Source: Pseudomonas nunensis (GTDB taxonomy: Bacteria; Pseudomonadota; Gammaproteobacteria; Pseudomonadales; Pseudomonadaceae). From it: a stretch of 64,000 nt of DNA. The position numbers and the translations under genes are program-made. Shown here one piece after another: positions 57,712-64,000 of the stretch (position 1 is its first letter; each line of letters begins with the position of its first letter). The notes below the pieces were generated by a model. It ran no database searches. It saw only the letters and a list, made by a program, of their open reading frames with translations, and was not told where the DNA came from. The stretch covers positions 5,706,501 through 5,770,500 of the forward strand of contig NZ_CP101125.1 of the NCBI RefSeq assembly GCF_024296925.1. Reading direction: 5' to 3'.

Positions 57712-60282
57712 TTATGCCAACTGAGGCTGTGCGCTCAGTGGCTTGAGCGGTAGCAGTGGCGCATGCGGATCGGCTTTCACCGATTGTCGCCAGGCGTCCA
57801 GCCACTCGGCGTGGCCTTCGCTCCAGACTTGCTCATGCAGGCGACCCAATGCTACCGGGTCACTCAGCAATTGCAGGCGCTCATGGTTGTTCAGCCCGGC
57901 AGGCCCGACCTTCAACGCATGACGAACCCGCTCCACACGCAACCACTCGATCGGCTCGGCCTGACCGTGACGGGACGTCGCCAGCGAGCACGCCAGGGCG
58001 TTCTGCTGTGGATCGACCACGGCGCGGATGAAGCCGTCTTTCAACTGGTGATAACGGTTTTCGTGGGTGTATTGATCAGTAGCCAGCAGCGCTTGTGGCG
58101 GATTGTATTCCTCAGGGATCAGGAACAGGCTCTCGTCACGGGACTTCAGGCCCAGGCCGACACGGCTGGAGATCACCGACACCGGGATCGACAGCATCAG
58201 CGAACCGACGATCGGCACCAGCCACCAGAGGAAACTCGGGTTCAGCCAGATAACCAGCAGGGCCCAGAAGAAGCCCAGCAAGGTTTGCGGACCGTGGCGC
58301 TTGACCGCTTCGCTCCATGGCGTGGAGTCGTCGTCACGTTGCGGCGAGTTCCACGTCGCGGCCCAGCCGAGGAACGCGGCGAGTACGAAACGGGTGTGGA
58401 AAATCATCCGCACCGGCGCCAGCAGCATGGAGAACAGCATCTCCAGCAGCATCGAGAACGTCACCTTGAACTTGCCACCGAACTCTTTCGCGCCCTTGGC
58501 CCAGATCAGGATGATGCTCAACAGTTTCGGCAGGAACAGCAGCACGATGGTCGTCGAGAACAACGCCACGGCCTTGTCCGGATGCCATTGCGGCCACAGC
58601 GGATACAGCTGTCGCGGCTCCATGAAGTACTGCGGCTCCATCAACGTGTTCACCGCCAGCAACGCCGTCGACAACACGAGGAAGAAGAACCACAACGGCG
58701 CCGACAGGTAAGACATCACGCCGGTCAGGAACACCGCACGGTGTACCGGGTGCATGCCCTTGACCAGGAACAGGCGGAAGTTCATCAGGTTACCGTGGCA
58801 CCAGCGACGGTCACGCTTGAGTTCGTCCAGCAGGTTCGGCGGCAGTTCTTCGTAGCTGCCTGGCAAGTCGTAGGCAATCCACACGCCCCAGCCGGCACGG
58901 CGCATCAGCGCAGCTTCGACGAAGTCGTGGGACAGAATCGCACCGGCAAACGCACCTTTACCCGGCAACGGCGCCAAGGCGCAGTGCTCGATAAACGGCT
59001 TCATGCGGATGATCGCGTTGTGGCCCCAGTAGTGGGATTCGCCCAACTGCCAGAAGTGCAAACCGGCGGTGAACAGCGGACCGTACACACGGGTCGCAAA
59101 CTGCTGCATGCGCGCATAAAGGGTGTCCATGCCCGACGCACGTGGCGCGGTCTGGATGATCCCGGCGTCCGGCGTGGCTTCCATCAAGCGCACCAGACTG
59201 GTCAGGCATTCGCCGCTCATCACGGAGTCCGCGTCGAGCACGACCATGTACTTGTAATCACCGCCCCAACGACGGCAGAAGTCGTCGAGGTTGCCGCTTT
59301 TACGTTTGACGCGACGGCGACGGCGGCGATAGAAGATCTTGCCAAAGCCCTTGGCTTCGCGACAGACGTCCAGCCAGGCCTGTTGCTCGGCCACGCAGAT
59401 ATCGGTTTCGTTACTGTCGCTGAGGACGAAGAAGTCGAAACGGTCCAAATCACCCGTGGCCGCAACCGACTCGAAAGTCGCCCGCAGACCGGCAAATACA
59501 CGCGGCACGTCTTCGTTGCAGATCGGCATCACCAGTGCGGTACGTGCGTCCTTGGCAATCGGTTCGTTACCGGCGCTTTTACCGGAGATACGGTATTTAT
59601 CGTGACCGGTGAGCAACTCGAGGAAGCCCATCAGTGCGGTCCAGAAACCGGCCGACACCCAGCAGAACAGAATCCCGAACAGAATCAGGATGCTGGTTTG
59701 CAGCGCATACGGCAGCACTTGCGTAGCAGTTTGCAGCAGCGGTTGATGCAGCACTTCGTTCAGGTCGACGAACGACCAGCCCTGGTACGGCATGATGCCT
59801 TTCATGTACCAGCCAGCCACGATGGTCTGGCCGAGCATCAGCACCAGCAGAATGTAGCGACGGATCGAACCGACGGTGCGCCAGCGAGCTGCCGGCAACA
59901 CACGTTCATCCTTCGGCGGCGCCGGCGGATTGGTGCGACCGGTCATCCGGCGCCAGCCACGCACCAGAATATTGGTGCGCCACGGCTCCGGCACGACTTT
60001 GGTCCGGCGAATCGGCGGGGTCGCTTTCAGTACGACACGACCGCTGGCGTCAACCGCCAGCATCTCCGCTTCTTCCAGCTCTTCGGCACTGTTGAGGAGC
60101 AGGCGCTTGCCCACCGAGGCTTGCACAGCCTCGGTCGGCGCGTCGAATGTCGAGGACGAAAGACGCTGGTGCAGTTCACTGAAGGACTGGCAGCCCGCGA
60201 GTTCCGCGCGCTGCTCGTCGGTCATCGGTAAATGCGCCAGATACTCCGACAGAGTCTCTGGCTTTACTTGAGAATTACTCAT
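57712..60282 (-). CDS. opgH: glucans biosynthesis glucosyltransferase H
   Basis: 856 residues. An inner-membrane family 2 glucosyltransferase that makes the beta-1,2 backbone of osmoregulated periplasmic glucans from UDP-glucose. About eight membrane segments; the cytoplasmic catalytic loop has [35 protein letters not shown] and [14 protein letters not shown] (QxxRW-like). It overlaps opgG by 8 bases, forming the classical opgGH operon, and ends at a strong terminator. Confidence 0.96.
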   Translation of the reverse strand: MSNSQVKPETLSEYLAHLPMTDEQRAELAGCQSFSELHQRLSSSTFDAPTEAVQASVGKRLLLNSAEELEEAEMLAVDASGRVVLKATPPIRRTKVVPEPWRTNILVRGWRRMTGRTNPPAPPKDERVLPAARWRTVGSIRRYILLVLMLGQTIVAGWYMKGIMPYQGWSFVDLNEVLHQPLLQTATQVLPYALQTSILILFGILFCWVSAGFWTALMGFLELLTGHDKYRISGKSAGNEPIAKDARTALVMPICNEDVPRVFAGLRATFESVAATGDLDRFDFFVLSDSNETDICVAEQQAWLDVCREAKGFGKIFYRRRRRRVKRKSGNLDDFCRRWGGDYKYMVVLDADSVMSGECLTSLVRLMEATPDAGIIQTAPRASGMDTLYARMQQFATRVYGPLFTAGLHFWQLGESHYWGHNAIIRMKPFIEHCALAPLPGKGAFAGAILSHDFVEAALMRRAGWGVWIAYDLPGSYEELPPNLLDELKRDRRWCHGNLMNFRLFLVKGMHPVHRAVFLTGVMSYLSAPLWFFFLVLSTALLAVNTLMEPQYFMEPRQLYPLWPQWHPDKAVALFSTTIVLLFLPKLLSIILIWAKGAKEFGGKFKVTFSMLLEMLFSMLLAPVRMIFHTRFVLAAFLGWAATWNSPQRDDDSTPWSEAVKRHGPQTLLGFFWALLVIWLNPSFLWWLVPIVGSLMLSIPVSVISSRVGLGLKSRDESLFLIPEEYNPPQALLATDQYTHENRYHQLKDGFIRAVVDPQQNALACSLATSRHGQAEPIEWLRVERVRHALKVGPAGLNNHERLQLLSDPVALGRLHEQVWSEGHAEWLDAWRQSVKADPHAPLLPLKPLSAQPQLA

Positions 60283-62098
60283 CGGCAGGCAACTGGTAGC
60301 TCCAGGTTTCGGTCAGGACTTCTTCAGTCGCCGCCGAATCCGGTGTGGCTGGGGCCGCGTCCGCAGCAGCAGGCTGCTTGGCGTCTTTGTTGTCCTTGTC
60401 CTTGGTATCGGCAACCGGCTTGGCATCGGCCTGTTTGGCGTCAGCCTGCTTGGCGTCCTTGGCTTCCTTGTCCGCTTTCTCCTGTTGCTTGGCGGCGACT
60501 TTGTCGGCCTTGGCAACGGAAGAATTGGAGGCTGGAATCGAAGACTTGGCCAGATCTTCAGGCACGATTTTCTCGACCAGGGATGCACGCATCTCGGTGG
60601 CCTTGCTCGCGTCTTTGATCTTCATGCGCAGCGTCAGGCGCCAGCCCTTGGTTTCAGGGTTGTAGCGCACGGTGTTCTCGACCAGTTCGGCATTGTCGCC
60701 AACGCTGACCTGGCTGCGCACATCGGCAGTTTCCGGCAAAGCGGCCAGGGACGGACCTTCGAAGTCCACCAGATAGGCAACGGTGCCGTCCGGCTGACGG
60801 ATCAGGTTCGACTGTTTCACGTCGCCAGTGGAACGCAGGGTCTGTTTGACCCAAGCGCTGTCTGGAGCGTGGATAGCTGCTTCGTCGATGGTCCAGTGCA
60901 TGCGATAGGCGACGTCAAGCGGTTGGCCTGGCTCCGGCAGTTTTTCCGGGCTCCAGAAAGCAACGATGTTGTCGTTGGTTTCGTCGGCGGTCGGAATTTC
61001 CACCAGGTCTACAGAACCCTTGCCCCAATCGCCTTTTGGCTCGATCCAGGCACTTGGGCGCTTGTCGTAGCGGTCGTCGAGGTCTTCGTAGTGGCTGAAG
61101 TCACGGCCACGTTGCAGCAAGCCGAAGCCACGCGGGTTCTCGATGGCGAAGTTGCTTACCGCCAAGTGTTTCGGGTTGTTCAATGGACGCCAGATCCACT
61201 CGCCGTTGCCGGCATGGATCGACAGACCGCTGGAGTCGTGCAGCTCGCGGCGATAGTTCAGCACTTTGGAAGGCTGGTTCGCGCCGAACAGGAACATGCT
61301 GGTCAACGGCGCAACGCCGAGCTTGGTGACCTTGTCACGCAGGAACATGCGGGCTTTAACGTCAACTACGGTGTCGCTGCCTGGACGCAGGGTCAGGCGA
61401 TAGGCACCGGTGGCACGCGGCGAATCCAGCAGCGCGAAAATCACCAGGTGCTTGTCACCCGGTTTTGGCTGTTGAATCCAGAACTCGGTGAAACGCGGGA
61501 ATTCTTCGCCGGACGGCAATGCGGTATCGATGGCCATGCCGCGAGCGGACAAGCCATAGGTGTGACCCTTGCCGACAACGCGGAAATAACTCGCGCCGAG
61601 CATGGTCATGATTTCGTCTTGCTTGTCAGCCTTGTTGATCGGGTACAGCACACGGAAACCGGCATAACCCAGTTGTTCGGTGGCTTTAGGATCGAACTTG
61701 ACGTCGCCGAAATCGAAACGACTTGGGTCGTATTTGATCTCTTCGACGTTGTTGGCCGTGATTTCGTTGATTTTCACCGGGGTGTCGAAGTGCATGCCCT
61801 GGTGATAGAACGAAAGCTTGAACGGGGTTTTCTGATCGGCCCACTCGGCTTTTTCAGTGCGGAAACGAATTTTCTGATAATCCGCGAATTTCATTTCGCG
61901 GAATTCGTTCGGCAGGTTACTGCGCGGGGCTTCGAATTTCTGCCCGGCCAGCTCTTTCGCCTTGACCGACACATCATCCAGGTTGAATGCCCAAAGCTGG
62001 CCGGCGCTGAGCAGACACAGCAGTGCAGAGCCCGCTACCAGAGCGCTTCGGAACCGTTGGGCAGACAATTTTGGTGCATTACAGGGACTAACAATCAC
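60275..62098 (-). CDS. opgG: periplasmic glucans biosynthesis protein G
   Basis: 607 residues from GTG 62098, which follows GAGGG at 6 bases. A signal peptide (~17-40, [19 protein letters not shown]) precedes the OpgG/D domain ([70 protein letters not shown]). The last ~90 residues are a Lys/Ala/Asp-rich tail ([19 protein letters not shown]) absent from shorter E. coli OpgG. It acts on periplasmic glucan chains, probably in branching or processing, and is cotranscribed with opgH. Confidence 0.94.
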   Translation of the reverse strand: MIVSPCNAPKLSAQRFRSALVAGSALLCLLSAGQLWAFNLDDVSVKAKELAGQKFEAPRSNLPNEFREMKFADYQKIRFRTEKAEWADQKTPFKLSFYHQGMHFDTPVKINEITANNVEEIKYDPSRFDFGDVKFDPKATEQLGYAGFRVLYPINKADKQDEIMTMLGASYFRVVGKGHTYGLSARGMAIDTALPSGEEFPRFTEFWIQQPKPGDKHLVIFALLDSPRATGAYRLTLRPGSDTVVDVKARMFLRDKVTKLGVAPLTSMFLFGANQPSKVLNYRRELHDSSGLSIHAGNGEWIWRPLNNPKHLAVSNFAIENPRGFGLLQRGRDFSHYEDLDDRYDKRPSAWIEPKGDWGKGSVDLVEIPTADETNDNIVAFWSPEKLPEPGQPLDVAYRMHWTIDEAAIHAPDSAWVKQTLRSTGDVKQSNLIRQPDGTVAYLVDFEGPSLAALPETADVRSQVSVGDNAELVENTVRYNPETKGWRLTLRMKIKDASKATEMRASLVEKIVPEDLAKSSIPASNSSVAKADKVAAKQQEKADKEAKDAKQADAKQADAKPVADTKDKDNKDAKQPAAADAAPATPDSAATEEVLTETWSYQLPADE

Positions 62099-62374
62099 GA
62101 GCAACCCTCGCCGAAAACAGATCAAAAAACCAACGGCCAGCTATCTATATGCCAGGTTGGCGAGCATTGTTCCGACTCCTCTGGGGCTAAATGATTCCCC
62201 AACAGGTTCCGGGCAAGTCTCTACCTAAGTCAAAATGGGCCAACGAACGCTGATCCCCGTAGCGCGCGATTATCTAGTAGGCCGCGTTACAACGCATCAG
62301 GGGTAACAAAGTATTTATCGCGAAAAACCCCTGTTTTCAGTCGAAATGCCCTTAAAAACATGTTTCAGGGGCTT
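62099..62374. promoter_or_regulatory. opgG upstream region
   Basis: A 276-base spacer between dtd and opgG, both on the minus strand, so it should contain the opgGH promoter and the end of the pip-dtd transcript. It is moderately AT-rich around 62300-62345. No gene and no specific operator were recognised. Confidence 0.45.
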
Positions 62375-62812
62375 TCAGGTCTGTAACAGGAAGGTTACCG
62401 GGCCATCATTGACCAGGTGCACCTGCATATCCGCGCCGAATCTACCTGATGCCACAGTGCCATGCACCTCTTTCGCTCTGCCTAATAGATAGTCGAAAAG
62501 TTCTTCACCGAGGGCCGGAGGCGCCGCCGTCGAAAAACTCGGGCGCAACCCGCTCTTGGTGTCCGCCGCCAGGGTGAACTGCGAGACCAACAGCAGGCCA
62601 CCACCGACATCCGCCAGGGACAGATTCATCTTGCCTTCTGTATCACTGAATACACGATAGTTAAGCAGTTTATGCAGAAGTTTGTCGGCGCTGGCCCGAG
62701 TGTCCTCGGGCTCGACCGCCACCAGAACCAGCAAACCCTGGTCCACCGCGCCAACCACCTCCCCCGCTACCTCGACTCGCGCGCCACGCACGCGTTGCAG
62801 CAGGCCCTTCAT
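62375..62812 (-). CDS. dtd: D-aminoacyl-tRNA deacylase
   Basis: 145 residues. Hydrolyses D-amino acids (for example D-tyrosine) from tRNA. Both family signatures are present: [20 protein letters not shown] and the C-terminal [11 protein letters not shown] with the Gly-cisPro chirality filter. It overlaps the proline iminopeptidase gene by 4 bases. Confidence 0.96.
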   Translation of the reverse strand: MKGLLQRVRGARVEVAGEVVGAVDQGLLVLVAVEPEDTRASADKLLHKLLNYRVFSDTEGKMNLSLADVGGGLLLVSQFTLAADTKSGLRPSFSTAAPPALGEELFDYLLGRAKEVHGTVASGRFGADMQVHLVNDGPVTFLLQT

Positions 62813-63780
62813 GCTTCTTCAGGCGGCAGATCAAGCAAGCGCCGGGCCATCTGACCAGCGGCACGCACCAAGGCATCGGTGATACCCGGTTCGGACGCCG
62901 CGTGGCCGGCATCGCGGATCACCTGCAGCTCGCTGTTCGGCCAGGCTTGATGCAATTCCCAGGCATTGTCCAACGGGCAGATCACGTCGTAACGGCCATG
63001 CACGATCACGCCGGGCAAATGGGCGATCTTGCCCATGTCGCGAATCAGCTGGTTCGGTTCAAGGAACGCATTGTTGGTGAAGTAGTGACATTCGATCCGG
63101 GCGATCGACAGCGCGCGCTGCGGCTCGGAGAAACGATCGACCACCAGCGGATTCGGGCGCAGGGTCGCGGTCCGGCCTTCCCAAGTGGACCAGGCCTTGG
63201 CCGCGTGCATCTGAGCGATCTGATCGTTGCCGGTCAGGCGCTTGTGGAAAGCCGTGAGCAAGTCGCCGCGCTCGTCCAGCGGGATCGGCGCGATGTAGTC
63301 CTGCCAGTAGTCGGGAAACAGACGACTGGCGCCGGCCTGATAGAACCACTCGATTTCCTGCGGACGGCAAAGAAAAATCCCGCGCAGGATCAGACCGTGC
63401 ACACGCTCCGGGTGGGTTTGCGCGTAGGCCAAGGCCAGGGTCGAACCCCAGGAGCCGCCAAACAGCACCCATTTTTCGATGTTCAGGTGTTTGCGGATCC
63501 GCTCAAGGTCGGCGACCAGATCCCAGGTGGTGTTGTTTTCAAGATTGGCGTGGGGCGTGGAGCGACCGCAACCGCGCTGGTCGAAGGTGACAATGCGATA
63601 CAGGTTGGGATCGAAGTACCGACGGCTCTGTGCATCACACCCGGCGCCGGGGCCGCCGTGGATGAACACCACCGGCAAACCTTCCGGTGAACCGCTTTCG
63701 TCGACATACAGCGTGTGGGTTTTATCGACGGCCAGATCGTGCCGGGCGTAGGGTTTGATCTGCGGGTACAAAGTCTGCAT
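62809..63780 (-). CDS. pip: proline iminopeptidase
   Basis: 323 residues. A cytoplasmic alpha/beta hydrolase (S33) that removes N-terminal proline from peptides. [11 protein letters not shown] is the oxyanion loop, [18 protein letters not shown] carries the nucleophilic Ser (~113), and [15 protein letters not shown] and DAGHAA carry Asp and His. dtd overlaps its 3' end by 4 bases, the usual pip-dtd pair. Confidence 0.95.
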   Translation of the reverse strand: MQTLYPQIKPYARHDLAVDKTHTLYVDESGSPEGLPVVFIHGGPGAGCDAQSRRYFDPNLYRIVTFDQRGCGRSTPHANLENNTTWDLVADLERIRKHLNIEKWVLFGGSWGSTLALAYAQTHPERVHGLILRGIFLCRPQEIEWFYQAGASRLFPDYWQDYIAPIPLDERGDLLTAFHKRLTGNDQIAQMHAAKAWSTWEGRTATLRPNPLVVDRFSEPQRALSIARIECHYFTNNAFLEPNQLIRDMGKIAHLPGVIVHGRYDVICPLDNAWELHQAWPNSELQVIRDAGHAASEPGITDALVRAAGQMARRLLDLPPEEA

Positions 63781-63884
63781 TGCACGCTCCGTAAGGGGTC
63801 GAGGTCATCCCTGGGGGGACTTCAATTATTCTGCCGTCCGGCATCATAAACCCGAATTACGTCAATGAGCATGCACTTGCAACG

Positions 63885-64000
63885 TCAGAGTCTGTCAGCC
63901 AGAAACCCGAGCAGGTTTTCATAGAGCCGGTCGACCTCCGCGACCTGCCTGCGGCCGCGTAAACAGCCGTGAACCAGCCCTTCGCCGTAGTACAACTTCG
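63885..64000 (-). CDS. 3' end of an alpha/beta hydrolase (acetyl-esterase-like), partial
   Basis: The minus strand is open from the window edge to a TGA and reads KLYYGEGLVHGCLRGRRQV...VDRLYENLLGFLADRL. GLVHG followed by a C-terminal helix is the normal ending of HSL/alpha-beta hydrolase fold-3 enzymes, where the His is catalytic. Most of the gene lies outside the window, so the family is a fair guess and the substrate is unknown. Confidence 0.6.
   Translation of the reverse strand, partial: KLYYGEGLVHGCLRGRRQVAEVDRLYENLLGFLADRL

Overview
The window looks like a chromosomal segment of a fluorescent Pseudomonas (P. fluorescens group). The gene orders pilMNOPQ-aroK-aroB-damX, argS-ftsN-hslVU, phaC1ZC2DFI, ubiEJB-hisIE-tatABC-rsmE and opgGH are typical of that genus. 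Coding sequence is GC-rich, and many spacers carry the REP palindromes (GTGGGAGCGGGCTTGCTCGC and variants) common in this group. I see no rRNA, tRNA or CRISPR array.

Layout. 1-2.5 kb: the 3' end of an aryl-polyene-like fatty-acid locus (dehydratase tail, ketoreductase, ketosynthase) and a small secreted protein. 2.7-5.7 kb: an accessory islet bounded by two diverged direct copies of a ~125 bp repeat. It holds an AT-rich XRE regulator and a VUT/YhhQ-type transporter with an extra N-terminal domain, then two small Pseudomonas-type proteins; a truncated antitoxin-like gene abuts the right repeat. 6-8.3 kb: a divergent LysR/MFS pair (YnfL/YnfM type). 8.4-15.7 kb: hemE and gltBD. 16-24.3 kb: the type IV pilus alignment/secretin operon running into aroK, aroB and a DamX-like SPOR protein, divergent from ponA. 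27.0-28.3 kb: an IS481-type insertion sequence that split a REP. 28.4-38.9 kb: maeB, a secreted nuclease, rpmE, priA, argS, ftsN, hslVU and a DUF971 gene. 39-46.4 kb: the complete medium-chain-length PHA cluster (two class II synthases, depolymerase, TetR activator, two phasins, a granule-system protein). 46.5-52.6 kb: ubiquinone, histidine, Tat export and rsmE genes. 52.8-57.5 kb: an HBM-type chemoreceptor and a polar amino-acid ABC transporter. 57.7-62.1 kb: opgGH for periplasmic glucans. 62.4-64 kb: dtd, a proline iminopeptidase and the end of an alpha/beta hydrolase.

Most of the window is core housekeeping sequence. The parts worth a second look are the repeat-bounded islet, the IS inserted in a REP, a terminator buried in a signal-peptide coding region, a perfect 36-bp-arm hairpin in the PHA region, and REPs placed inside operons. 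Coordinates come from reading the sequence; family names come from protein motifs and gene order, not from database searches.
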